Part shown: one piece after another, positions 47,001 to 56,976 of the stretch
How the letters are laid out: the number at the start of each line of letters is the position of its first letter
Numbering within the stretch: position 1 is the stretch's first letter
Assembly: GCA_009829735.1 (NCBI GenBank)
Contig: CM020620.1
Location: 3,165,447 to 3,229,446 of the forward strand
DNA length: 64,000 nt
From: Pyropia yezoensis
Lineage: Eukaryota; Rhodophyta; Bangiophyceae; Bangiales; Bangiaceae
Direction: 5' to 3'
Notes under the pieces: model-generated
Database searches by the model: none
The model's input: only the letters and a program-made list of their open reading frames with translations
Told to the model about the DNA's origin: nothing
Translations under genes and position numbers: made by a program

Positions 47001-48042
47001 CTTCTGCGAGTACTGGATAGCTGCCTACGGCCCTCCAGACTCCGTCTTAACTGATAATGGTCCCCAGTTTGCATCCCTGTTCTTCCAAGGAGTCTGTGAC
47101 CTGATGGGCATCAAGAACTTGTACACCACGACGTACCATCCTCAAACGAACGGCCAGGTGGAACGATTCAACCGGACCCTAGTGGACATGTTACGACACT
47201 ACGTGGAGGAGCACCAAGAAGACTGGGACGAGCTCCTGGCTGTCCTCACTCTAGCCTACAACTCCCGAGTTCACCGGACAACGGGAGTCGCTCCACTCGA
47301 CTTTGTCACCCCAAGGCGGCTGACCAACTTCTCCCTGGAAAGAATACCGGATGGTCTCCAGCCTGCACTGAAGTCAGGTCCCAAGGCAAAGGATGAGTTC
47401 CTGGAACAACTGAAACTCCTGCTCCCAAGAGTCAAGGAGTCAATCTCGAAGACCCAGGAGCGCTATAAGCGGGACTATGACAAGGGCGTTCGGGAAAAGA
47501 ACAAGGAACTGGGTGGTGGCGACTGGGTTTTTGTGGACAACCATAGCAAGACCCGGGGGAAGCTGGACTCGAAGACGGATGGACCATATGAGATCCCGAA
47601 TACGGATAGCTGGACCTTCCTTCTAGACGTGGATGGTTCCCCGTACCGGGTGAGCAGCGACCATGTCACCCGAGCTCCACCGCCAAGCAAGCGGGACTTG
47701 ACCCGGCGCAAGCGGGCCGCAGTACCCTGGCTATCCCAAAAAGAAGGCCGGGAATATGTCTACGTCAAGTTTGTCGACCATGCCTGGAGAGACGGGCGCT
47801 TGTACCTGCGAGTACGCTGGTTCGGTTTTAACCCGGCAGATGATACCTGGGAACCCTCAAACCGGTTACCCATTGCGGACGTCTGTGCCTACACGCGACG
47901 GAACGGGATAGAGGGCACTCCAGTGGCCAGAGCCGGCAAGACCCTGGAGTTGGACGCGGAGGAGGACCCGGAGGATGGGGCTGATCAAGACCATCGGGAC
48001 GAGACGAGCTCACCCGCAACGGATGCGGAACAAGAGGATTGA
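44083..48042 (+). pseudogene. pol: pol region of C (PR-RT-RNase H-integrase-chromodomain)
   Basis: Protease VVDTGAGPSVITENLLPPGW (about 44180-44240) and LILGWDFQKQ; reverse transcriptase FCVDYRRLNEMTVKDVYPIP, LPFGLTNAPATFQRAID, YLDD (about 45550-45561); RNase H with KTEACGVQMGC and LIRTDHASLRWLL (about 45990-46330); integrase zinc module HPGINRMY...CVSCARN (about 46680-46800) and core STDILGPLPE / DNGPQFAS / YHPQTNGQVERFNR (about 46865-47180); chromodomain EYVYVKFVDHAW...RVRWFGFNPADDTWEP (about 47750-47855). From reverse transcriptase to chromodomain the frame stays open, in keeping with recent insertion. A small number of breaks near the front. Confidence 0.92.
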
Positions 48043-48205
48043 GAAGAAGGGAACGGGTGTATCAAGGAAAACACGCAATGCATGCAAGGAACAATCAAGA
48101 AAAACAAACACCCGCTCGAGCAACCCTTCTCTCCGCCTCTACCCTCCTCGCTTCTCCCAAGACTCTCACCTTCCTTGCCTCCAAGAAATACTCCCAGCGC
48201 GGACG

Positions 48206-50305
48206 CTAAGCCGCGGGAGCGTCCGTCAGCGCTGCCTCTGCGGCACGACGGGAACCGGAAGAAGACGGGATGACGTAGTGCGGTGGACGCGAGGCATCCC
48301 GGTATGACGCCATCGGGGTAGTACCGGTAGTTGCCGGGGGCTCCCGCTCATCCAGATATGCCCGTCGGCGCCCCTGGAAGCCAGTAAAGGTCTCTGACCA
48401 CCGCTGGGCCAAGCCATGCCGCGTCAAGGTCGCCAGAAGTTCGCCAACCACCGGGCTGTTCGACATCTGGCCGCTGTCCGCGCACGAAAACACCCGGTCG
48501 ACCACGTCGTTCAAGACGCTGGCATAAGTGCCCAGCACCAGGGAGGACCCAACGCATTCAACCTGCCCCGGAAGACGACCCAGCTGGTCTTCAATCATAC
48601 CGACGTCGTACTGGTCGCAGGTCGGACCACCTTGGATCAGGTACCAGTCAGGCACCCGGAAGCGGGTAAGGCGCAGAGTTGGCGCCGGAATCTCGAACCT
48701 CCCCGAGGATGACACTACCGGACGGTCCACAACGGCCCCAGAAACCGGAGTACCCAACTCCAGCGGAGGCACAGCGCCGCCGGCGTTGGAAGAAGGCGTC
48801 CGAGGCAGAGCGGCCGGAGTAGTCGGCGACCGCACGGCCACCCCCAGACTCGCTGCGGACAAGCGCGGTGCCGGAGGAGCCTGAAGCACCGGCACAGCCG
48901 GAGCAGGGCGCGGACGCGCCGGCGACGGTTCAGGCGAGGCCACCGGGGCGACAGGTGCAACAGGAGGAAGCGGAGCCGCCGCAGACGCCTGACCGACCGC
49001 CGCGGCCCATTCCGACTCTTGCACCGGCGGCCCGGCTGGCAGAAGATCAAGGGCGACCGGAGCAGGAAAGCTGCCCAGCTGCGGCCACGCCGGAAACGGT
49101 GTCGCGAGCTGCACCTTAGCCGGAGAAGACTGGTAGACCACCTGCGCCCAACCGGAGCCATCCCGACGCGGGCGGTTCTGGTCGGCAATCGCGTTCAAGA
49201 AGTTCCGGTCATGCACCGGCACTAGACGCCGGAAGTCAATCATCGCCTGGAAGAGCCCCTTGTACTCCTCGTCCTGGCTGCACAGGAAGTCGACGGTCAA
49301 CTTGTCGACAATCCAGACCATCAGGAGGTCGGGGAGAAACCAAAGCCGGTTGGACACCAAGACCTCGTGAAACCAGTGGTTGGCCGCCAAGACTGTCATC
49401 TCGGACGTGTACATCATGTACGGGATTGAGTGGAAGAAGCCCTTGATCGACGCCTGGGTCAAGGCGTCCAAGAAGTACCAGGTGAAGGGGATGCTAGAAG
49501 GAGCAAACCCGACCGGGATCTCGACTTCCTGCTGCTGCGGGATGACCTTGGGGTAGTACGCCGCCCGGTTAGCCTTGTCCAGCTTCCAGAACTCTTGGTG
49601 GTTGCAGCTCCCGAGGAAGTCACGCTGACGCCCGCGTCGCTCACCCTGCTCCCGTGCCGGCGACAACTTGGAGTACTTCCGGGTCAGGAAGGGCGGCTCC
49701 AGAGCGACCATACTCGGACGGGGATCGCAGTTCAGGCTCCCCGACCCCTTGAGCGCCTCGTCCCAGACCTTGAGTGCCCGGTGGACGTACCCTTCCTCCT
49801 CCGGCCACCGGAGAACGGACGCGGACACGCGACGCTCGGTCAAGGGTAGATCCAGCACCAGCGCGAAGGGGAGATCCTCCAGACGAGCAACCCAAGAGGA
49901 ACCCGAGAAGCTCTGGAAGCGGTCTTGTGCCAGGCGCATCTGGTCCGCCGTGTGAAGACGAGCCTTATCCATCTCGGTCAAGACCCCGCGCTGGAGTTCC
50001 TTGCGCCAGAGGTCCAAGCAATCCTGCTGGCACCGGGCCGCGCCGGCGTTGCCGACCACCGTGGAGTAACGCCGGGCCGCCAGGGGGTCCTGCCCAAGAA
50101 GCATCTCCGGGAGACCCACCGGGGGGGTCTCGATCGGGTGCAACGCAGAAGCCGGGGGAACCCGATCCGTCTCCGCCGTAGCAGCCGGCGCCGGCACCGA
50201 CATCCGAGGAACCGGAGGCAGGAGAAGGGCGCGACTACCCGAGTTCTCCTCCGCAACGCTCGCCGCCGGAACCACGGGCCCAGCTTGAATCTTGGAACTG
50301 GACAT
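48206..50305 (-). CDS. Antisense gene of C (aORF-C), open throughout
   Basis: A 699-residue frame from ATG at 50305 to stop, convergent with C pol (gap about 160 bp). The N-terminus is Ala/Pro-rich. Residues about 60-340 look folded: RYSTVVGNAGAARCQQDCLD, LARLEDLPFALVLDLPLTER-type strands, YYPKVIPQQQEVEIPVGF (from about 250), HWFHEV (about 310) and LWFLPDLL. YYP...VE-P-G-F is gap-free against YYPMKPEWWPQVEVPYGF of D (9 of 18 identical), and HEV...LWFLP matches WLLEV...LWHLP. A long Ala/Pro linker follows, then FRVPDWYLIQGGPTCDQYDV and a helical end LATLTRHGLAQRWSETF. No membrane span or enzyme motif. Function unknown; conservation across families argues for a real protein. Confidence 0.75.
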   Translation of the reverse strand: MSSSKIQAGPVVPAASVAEENSGSRALLLPPVPRMSVPAPAATAETDRVPPASALHPIETPPVGLPEMLLGQDPLAARRYSTVVGNAGAARCQQDCLDLWRKELQRGVLTEMDKARLHTADQMRLAQDRFQSFSGSSWVARLEDLPFALVLDLPLTERRVSASVLRWPEEEGYVHRALKVWDEALKGSGSLNCDPRPSMVALEPPFLTRKYSKLSPAREQGERRGRQRDFLGSCNHQEFWKLDKANRAAYYPKVIPQQQEVEIPVGFAPSSIPFTWYFLDALTQASIKGFFHSIPYMMYTSEMTVLAANHWFHEVLVSNRLWFLPDLLMVWIVDKLTVDFLCSQDEEYKGLFQAMIDFRRLVPVHDRNFLNAIADQNRPRRDGSGWAQVVYQSSPAKVQLATPFPAWPQLGSFPAPVALDLLPAGPPVQESEWAAAVGQASAAAPLPPVAPVAPVASPEPSPARPRPAPAVPVLQAPPAPRLSAASLGVAVRSPTTPAALPRTPSSNAGGAVPPLELGTPVSGAVVDRPVVSSSGRFEIPAPTLRLTRFRVPDWYLIQGGPTCDQYDVGMIEDQLGRLPGQVECVGSSLVLGTYASVLNDVVDRVFSCADSGQMSNSPVVGELLATLTRHGLAQRWSETFTGFQGRRRAYLDEREPPATTGTTPMASYRDASRPPHYVIPSSSGSRRAAEAALTDAPAA

Positions 50306-50491
50306 GACGTCCAGGCTCCGGGGGGAACGAGAGGGCCAACGTGAAGGAGAAAGGGGAGGGGGCAGAACCGGAGCAGGTGATCGAGACCGGGGGGAAGACG
50401 CTCGACCTCGGCACCGGTGTGGACGTGCTCGAGGCTGTGCACGGTGGCACCTGGTTCGGCCCGAGGACGAACCGGACTAGGGAGGGAGCTA

Positions 50492-51063
50492 TGTAGCATC
50501 CCTGGCCCCGACTTGGCGCCGACCTGGGACTGCAACCAGAGGGCACCAGGTGCCAGTACACGCCCGCCGTGTGGTGATGATTGGCGGCCGTGGCCCGTGC
50601 CCGGCACTGGGATGCGGTGGACTACGCTATCCACACGCGAGAGAGGGATTTCTGATGTGTTTTTGCATACTTGTGAGGGACTTGAGTTGAGAGAAATTGA
50701 GTGTGAGATTAGTGAGTGGGAATAGAATTAGTAGTGATAGTGGCCCCCGACCTGACGAGATTAGACTCGGGTCGGCGCCACTCGGGGGTATGGGGGGGCT
50801 ACCTGGCCAACGTGCCGAGGCTCCCCCAGATGCACGTTAAGAGGGACAGCGAGGCGCCCTTGGCCTGCGCCCTCAGGGAAAAAGACAACTGCGCGTTTGC
50901 TTTCCTCTTCCCCGTGTGCACTACCGTGCGTATCTGTTTGCCCTGCGAGCAGGCACGTGAGGCAACAGGCATACCATTCTCGTAGTTCCCCTTTCTGTGT
51001 TACCTGTCCCTTTCCCCCGAGGGATATTGACACGTGTCTGAGAGGATCGAGTTTTATACCACA
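50492..51063 (+). repeat. 3' LTR of C
   Basis: 572 bp, a direct repeat of 41410-41981, preceded by the purine-rich AGGGAGGGAGCTA polypurine tract (about 50479-50491). Confidence 0.95.
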
Positions 51064-51068
51064 CGAAG

Positions 51069-52260
51069 GTTCTTCTACTGGCCAGCAATGGCTGTCGATG
51101 TAGTCGACCACGTGCGGGGATGCCACCCGTGTGCACGGAATCGTATGAGTCTTCATAGGCGGGCATCCGCTATGAAACTGTTCCACCCGGATGGGCCCAA
51201 CGAGCAAGTCGCTATCGACATACTCGGACCGCTTCCGGTAACGGAAGAGGGGAACAGGTACATCCTGGTCATGTCAGATCGCTTTACTAAGCTGTCGCGG
51301 GCAGTAGCAATCCCGGACGATACGGCCTACACCATCATGAAGGCAGTGGTTGACCACTGGATCAGTGCGTACGGAGTAATGAAGCAACTCCTCTCCGATA
51401 ACGGAGCAAACCTTACGTCAGCATTCTGCACCAAGTTCCTGGGCATGTTCGGTATCGAACCCCGTCGGGCCGCCGACTACCACCCGCAATCCAACGGGCA
51501 GGTGGAGCGGTCCAACCGCACCATCGTCAAGATGCTCCAATGCTATGTGGCGGAGCACACGAAGACGTGGGACAGGCTTCTGTCCGTCTTGACCCTGGCA
51601 TACAATGCCAGGCCCCACCGCAGTACCAGCATTGCACCACTGGAATGGGTCATGCCAATGGGCGTCGGGAACCTGACGCTGCCACCGGGCAGGTGCACTC
51701 GGTGTGACATACCGAAGGGCCGACCGGCCGAACGGATCCACTTAGATTGGTTGGCCAAGCTATCGTGGATGATACCCCAGCCCAACGGTGCCCATGACCG
51801 TACACAACTTCGATACAAGAAGAACTTTGACGCCCGGCTACGGGTACGCAACGCCACCCTGGTCACAGGTGACTGGGTCTATATCAGACACCAGAAGTTC
51901 CGCGGGAACAAGCTTATGCAACCGGTCAAGGGACCGTACCAGATCTTACACAGAGATGATAAGTCTGTAATCCTGCACTCCGATACGGAGATACAACGCA
52001 TCAACCTCAATGATTTGACACCTGCTCCGAAGCCGGAACAGCCTCAGCCGGTACCGGCTGGGTTGCTACATCAAGCTCTTACAACCCACCGGTCAGATGA
52101 CCCGGTGGGACCGGATGGGATTCCATACCAAGTAGAGAGCGTGGTCGGACTCACCGACCCAGACCTACCAGGACCCTGGTACGTCAAGGTGATGCAGGTC
52201 TGATACGACTCACCCACCTGGGGACAAGCGGCAAATGTACCCCGCCATCATCTCATGCCT
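51069..52260 (+). pseudogene. pol: pol region of B, part 2 (integrase, chromodomain)
   Basis: It resumes directly after C: zinc-module end VVDHVRGCHPCARNR (about 51095-51140), core IDILGPLPVTEEG, DNGANLTSAF, YHPQSNGQVERSNR (about 51214-51520), then a linker with GDWVYIRHQKFRGNKL, and at the end a short chromodomain-like segment with YVKVM (about 52170-52200). It matches B2 pol almost throughout. Confidence 0.85.
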
Positions 52261-52261
52261 T

Positions 52262-52737
52262 ACATGAGGCGACGACGCCTGCTGTAACAACCCAACCGAC
52301 ACCGACTTCGGCTGTTGGGGGGTGAGGCTTATACCTACTAAGTAGGGTGTCACATGGATTCGGCAAGACTTAGGTTCACTAAGTTGGAGCGGACTTAGGC
52401 AAACTAAGTAAGCGACTGACCTTTACAAGTTTACTTGAAGGAGATATCTAACTCCGATAATTTCAAAGTGACCTGAGGCTTACACCAATGTAAAGCCTCA
52501 TCCATGGGGCAAGTGACGGACCGAGAAGGTTGTTCTTCATGAGTATTAACCAACCAGGATGGGTTGGGGGATGTAAGAAAGAACCGAGGCAAGCCACGAC
52601 TAAGTCAGACGGGGTACTCCCCAATGGCAGGCATTGGTATCATGCAAACGCCCCAGCGGGGGATGAGTTTATACTCACTACTAGCCGGCCCCCATAAGGG
52701 TCACCGGGGCCCTCTCCCTCACAAACAATGGCACTCC
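52262..52737. other. B gap between pol and antisense gene
   Basis: About 475 bp, homologous to 22826-23275 of B2. It has short inverted repeats around TTAGGTTCACTAAGTTGG and no coding signal. It holds the converging 3' ends of the two transcription units. Confidence 0.45.
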
Positions 52738-55107
52738 TCAGTGGGTAGACCCACTGCCCGAGGGAGGCCACTCACGCGTAAGCGCGTACACCTCCATGCT
52801 CCACCGGTCGGCAATCTCGCGACGGTCAACCGCCCGAGTTACCTCGGTGCATAGCTGGACGAGGGTGCTGCGGCCAGCCTCCACGTCCTCCAGAGCTATC
52901 TGGAGGCGGTCAAGCACGCCACCGAAGCAACGCGCTGACCCAACCAGCGCAGCACCTGGGGGGATATCCCCCCAGCTAACAGAGAGACCCCCCCGCATCG
53001 CGCGGGCAATAAGGGCGTCAACGCCCTCATACCATAGACGGGGACCCCCGTCAGGCATGAAAGGGGCGGGAGGTGACACGGGCGCAGCCAGGGGAGCCAC
53101 AGGAGCCGACACGGCTACCACCGGAGCCGGTGGCACCTAATACGAGGCCCGGTAGGACCCTATTGAAGGGGCTCCACCGTAAACCCGGCGGGGCTCCGCC
53201 CGACGACTGGACACCTCACGCTCCCCACCCGCAGAGCCCCACTCTCGGGGACGACGGCCAACCGCCGCCGGTGTCGGGTTACCGAACCACGGGGCAAGGA
53301 TCTGAAGAGGGTCATGGATAACCATGGGAATACCCAGGTCAGCAACAGCCTCGGTGGACGCCCACCCATGGCAATTGGGCTCGCCCGGCTGAGTACGCCG
53401 GATACGCAACGAGTGACGAGGCAAGGGGGATGCCCCAGCCTGCGGATCCCGGTACGGGGGAAGGGCTAACACCCCAGCCCAGTTCACGGCATCGTGAACA
53501 GCCAGCAGGGCCTCGAACTCCCGGGCCAACCCGGTCTTGGCGGCTATCATGTCCACGCCCAACTGCGCGATGTGCCGACGGACACCCGTCGGAATATGAA
53601 ACAGGCGCCCCTGCCGGCGGACGGACAGCAAGAAGGAGGAAGCCTGCCCGAGGGTAACCTCAAGGGTGAAGGTCCCCTGTGACAGGTGGACCGGCCGGGA
53701 GGCCAACACACTCCCGAAGTATCGGAGACAGGAGCCGGTTTCAAACCGGAAAGCAGGGGCGGGTTCCCACCCCTCCTGCCACAGAGGCGGGCGCACGGGA
53801 GTGTATACCTGCGCACGACCGTTGCCAGTCCTCAACGCACATGTTATATCGGTGCGAAACGCATCCGCCATGACACCATGGTTGCGTCGCCAGCTCGACG
53901 CCGACTTCAACCCCGCCATGGGCGGGTACGGAGCCGTCAACGTCAGGTACGGGGATACCCCCAGGAAGTACTCGAACCCGGGATACCGGCCGGTATCACC
54001 CACCGTCTCCCCAAACTCAACCGGCTCCGCCGCCGCCGCAACCCCCCGAGCACTAGCCGGGTAGTCAACCTCCCGCGGCAACGCGGGGACAATCAAGTCG
54101 CATATCCCGAAGGCGGAGTCGAGGTAGACCTCACCCCGCCCAATCTGGGTGCGCCAGAGCTGCGCATGCCGGTTGTCCGGCTGGCTCAGGATCCAATGAT
54201 GCTCCACTCGGACCGCGTTCGGCTGGTTGACCAGCCGCACCAACTCCCGCTCCCAACTCGGGTCCACCCTGACGCGCCGGGAGGTCTCTCCAGGGAGACG
54301 CGGCTGGTGGAAGTCCACCCGCATCCGCCCAGCGGACTCCATCGACTCTTGCACAGTCATGCCTCGAACCCGAGCCACCAAGTCGGACATCGACAGGGCG
54401 GGTTGACCTGCCGCCAAGGCGACGCCGCCACCCAACGGGGCAACCCGGGCAGGACCAGGAAGAATCGGGGGCGCCGGGGGATGCCCCACTGGCAGATGGG
54501 CCGGTGCCGGAGGTGCACGGGGCCGAGGAGGAAGAAGAAGGGCGGGCGCCCGCCCGGAGTAGCTCCCGGAGTTCACTGCCATCGGGGTAGACACTTCTTG
54601 ACCACCAAGCGTCCGCGGCACCGCGGGCAGAGCATCGCCGCCACCCGGGCCCGACGTGGGCACCACGGGGGCAGCAGGGGTAGACCCGTTACCCGCCGCC
54701 GCGGACACACCAACCGGGCGGGCACCCGCGCCGTCTTGACCCGCCGTCCCGGCCGGGGTGCCGCCACGACCGTCCGACACGCCGGCGACGCCGTCTTGAG
54801 GTAGAGCCACGCCGGCACCGGCGACGGGAGCCATCCGGGCCGCCGGAGGGGTAGGGGTAGAGGCAGCCGCTACACGCGGTTGCCCGCCACCCGACGGAGC
54901 CGTCGTGCCGCTGCACACGGACGACAGTCCGCCCGGCGCACCTTCCGGGGCCACGCGGACGGTCACCCGGTCGCCCTCGTCGTCGGACGAGCTCGCCAAG
55001 AAGCACTCGGCAGCGGTGGCAGAGACGGGAACGTCGTCCACCATCACCTCTTCCTCCTCCTCAAGCAGGAGGTCGTCCTCGCCCCCGGGTACCCGGGGGT
55101 CCCACAT
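52738..55107 (-). pseudogene. Antisense gene of B (aORF-B)
   Basis: The same 2370-bp span as the B2 copy, start ATG at 55107. The N-terminus is GGEDDLLLEEEEEVMVDD, then a long Ala/Pro/Gly linker. The folded part has RVDPSWERELVRLVNQPN, DSAFGICDLIVPALPREVDY, LWQEGWEPAPAF, FTLEVTLGQASSFLLSVRRQG, LFHIPTGVRRHIAQL, and a helical end with LVQLCTEVTRAVDRREIADR. RQGRLFHIP...QL corresponds to RRGMLWHLP...QL of D. No signal or membrane segment. It is nearly open throughout. Function unknown. Confidence 0.7.
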
Positions 55108-55670
55108 GGTGGAACCGGGGTAGCAGGGGCGCCCCGTGCAGAAAAGCCGCAGCCGGCTCGACCCGGTACAAGAAGCGCTCGCGCGGACGAGCCAGGGAAG
55201 CGCGGGCACCCGCGCTTATAACCACACAGCTCAGCACGAGCGATACGGCAGCGCGGGACGACCCGCGCCAGCCGGGCTACGAGGGCGCTCCACCCAGGCA
55301 CCCGGATCGGGGCAACGCTCCCCCCACACGGGGTTATCAAGGGGGGTCACCCCCAACCGCCCCCCACTCAATCGTTCACACGAGAGGGGCCCCCCTACCA
55401 CCAGACACCTGGTGGCGGATCCGCTTGCACCACCCCTCGGAAAGGGGGGTCGTGAACAGAAACCCGCATCGGGAATTTACCGGTCCGGAAAACGGATCGT
55501 GTGTGTACTACACAAAGGGGGGCACCCCCCTCAGACAACCTCGAAAAGGGGTGTCTGTCGCGACAGGGCGCAAAGCCCCACCCGACTGGTAAACGGTCAC
55601 GCGACCCACTTACATTCGGCAACCCGAATGCAACTCGACCCGAGGACGGGCCGAATCTGAGGGGGGGATA
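55108..55670. other. B spacer between antisense gene and 3' LTR
   Basis: Homologous to 19861-20455 of B2. It ends in the plus-strand polypurine tract GAGGGGGGGATA at 55660-55670, right before the LTR. The antisense frame is open upstream of the chosen ATG but low complexity. Confidence 0.5.
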
Positions 55671-56034
55671 TGTAGCAATATGGTCGGCCGTATTGTGACC
55701 CTAATATTAGGGGGGCTACTTCTAATCCTTGACTTTCAATTTGGGAGTCCGTACTGGTCACGGTATCTATAAGTTACGTATGACCAGAGGGACTTGCATC
55801 TTGGGGTGGAGGGTAGTTAGTAGTTTCTCCGAGGGTTTATAACGAGGGGGCCGGCGGCGAATCCACCGCCGGCCAAGGTAGAACAACAAACCCCTCCCAT
55901 TTGGGCTCCCATCTTGGTGCTGTGGCTTGCGCTCCAAGGACTGCAACCTTGGCCTCCCGGTGACGTTGGTGCTGATCCCCCGTGGTGAGTGTTCCCTGAG
56001 AGTGGACGTGCAGCGGATACCCCATTGTGCTACA
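55671..56034 (+). repeat. 3' LTR of B
   Basis: 364 bp, TGTAGCAATATGG to CATTGTGCTACA, followed by the GTCCG duplication. Confidence 0.93.
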
Positions 56035-56383
56035 GTCCGCCGTCTTCCGAAAGCCTAGTTGGCGACGGCTCCAAGCCAAAGTTGGCTCCAGCCCGAGTGG
56101 AGCCCGCGGGGACAGTCCTCAACCCTTGGGGCGTTCCCGTTGAGTGTACCACACGGTGGCCAGACTTCGGCCCACCCACATCAGAAGTGTCACCCGAGTG
56201 AGCTCCCTACTGAGTCGGGCTGGCCTGTTGCCCGCCCGCACTTCCAGTCCTGCTGGCTTGAGGGACCTCTCGTCCCTCTGCGACCCCAGGGAAGCCCACC
56301 TGTGTCTCACCAGTAATAGAAGGCACTGACGTACGTGCGTCACCCGTGTACTCCCCGGACGGCGGGGGGTCCGAACTAGCCAT
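56035..56383 (-). pseudogene. gag: gag N-terminus of D
   Basis: Begins MASSDPPPSGEYTGDARTSV on the minus strand and has a Gly/Ser/Thr-rich linker GFPGVAEGREVPQASRTGSA. It joins, across element B, the gag part ending at 35671. The same N-terminus is found in D4 (13740-13953) and D5 (63767 onward). Confidence 0.75.
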
Positions 56384-56482
56384 GTTGGCTGACGATCCGT
56401 TTGACACGGTCCAAGTCCACCGCTCCTCTGAGATAGCGGGCCCCCTACACCAGGGCGCACCCGGAGGTAAAGTTAACCTCTG

Positions 56483-56500
56483 TCCCCTGCTGCTCCACCA
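56483..56500 (-). promoter_or_regulatory. Primer-binding site of D
   Basis: On the minus strand TGGTGGAGCAGCAGGGGA, two bases inside the 5' LTR. Confidence 0.82.
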
Positions 56501-56502
56501 AA

Positions 56503-56971
56503 TGTGGCAAAACTCTCTCGCACACGCGACACCCAAGTTGGGGCGGTGTACAGGGGCTGCCTCCCGTGTCGGGGGGAACCGGAAGAAGTGCAAGTCGCAC
56601 ACACTCTATCGCTGTTGTGGGGCAATCCCCTCACTGACAAACAAGAAGATGGTGTGTGGGCCAACAGTTTCTTGGTCGGGACGGGGAAGCAGGGCCAAGC
56701 CCCGCTGTCCCTCCCCTTATCCCCCCAGGGTCCCCTCAGAAGCTCGCCACTCAGAATCTCCCACCCCAGCACCTGCCCACCGGGCCTCACCAAAATTCAA
56801 GACGATAAATGCAGAAAACCCTCAAATCCAAGTTGGATTTACTACTAAGCTAACTATCCCAAACTAAGGGAATATGGACCCAAGTGCAGGGGGAGGAACG
56901 GGTCAGGCTAGTGGCCTGCCGCCCCATGCATGGCACGTGCTGCCCCGCACTTGGGGGTCAATACTGCCACA
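56503..56971 (-). repeat. 5' LTR of D
   Basis: 469 bp, TGTGGCAAAACTC to ATACTGCCACA on the plus strand, followed by the TCGGG duplication and B2 gag. Confidence 0.92.
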
Positions 56972-56976
56972 TCGGG

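Larger units (their letters stand above)
41410..51063 (+). mobile_element. Element C: Ty3/Gypsy chromovirus, nearly whole
   Basis: The innermost and youngest element of the stack. The 572-bp LTRs (41410-41981 and 50492-51063) differ at about 9 positions by eye (98.4% identity). It is flanked by the exact duplication CGAAG (41405-41409 and 51064-51068), and the uninterrupted B2 copy near 24500-24515 shows the empty site. It has primer site, gag, pol, antisense gene and polypurine tract. Pol is open for over 3 kb and the antisense gene is open. About three breaks remain in gag-pol, so it looks close to whole but not intact. Confidence 0.95.
35682..56034 (+). mobile_element. Element B: Ty3/Gypsy chromovirus, split by C
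   Basis: A plus-strand element inserted in D gag with an exact GTCCG duplication (35677-35681 and 56035-56039). Its own sequence is 35682-41409 and 51064-56034; element C sits in its integrase zinc-module region with the duplication CGAAG. The LTRs of 364 bp each differ at about 13 positions by eye (3-4%). Parts in order: LTR, primer site, gag, pol, antisense gene on the minus strand, polypurine tract, LTR. Besides the insertion it has several breaks. Confidence 0.93.
27749..56971 (-). mobile_element. Element D: Ty3/Gypsy chromovirus, split by B
   Basis: A minus-strand element inserted in B2 gag with the 5-bp duplication TCGGG. Its own sequence is 27749-35681 and 56035-56971, parted by element B with the duplication GTCCG. 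It has a 3' LTR, antisense gene, pol, gag, primer site and 5' LTR. The LTRs differ at about 30 or more of 470 positions by eye (about 7%), making it older than B and C, as the nesting demands. Broken: several breaks in gag-pol, while the antisense gene stays open. Confidence 0.9.

Noticed and set aside
48206-50305. Reading the antisense protein as an envelope gene
   Set aside because: It is on the opposite strand to gag-pol and has no signal peptide, hydrophobic membrane span or glycoprotein cysteine pattern.
53686-54804. 372-codon plus-strand frame opposite the B antisense gene, mirrored at 20759-21877
   Set aside because: His/Arg/Pro-rich complement of the real minus-strand gene; it has no shared motif with families A, C or D.
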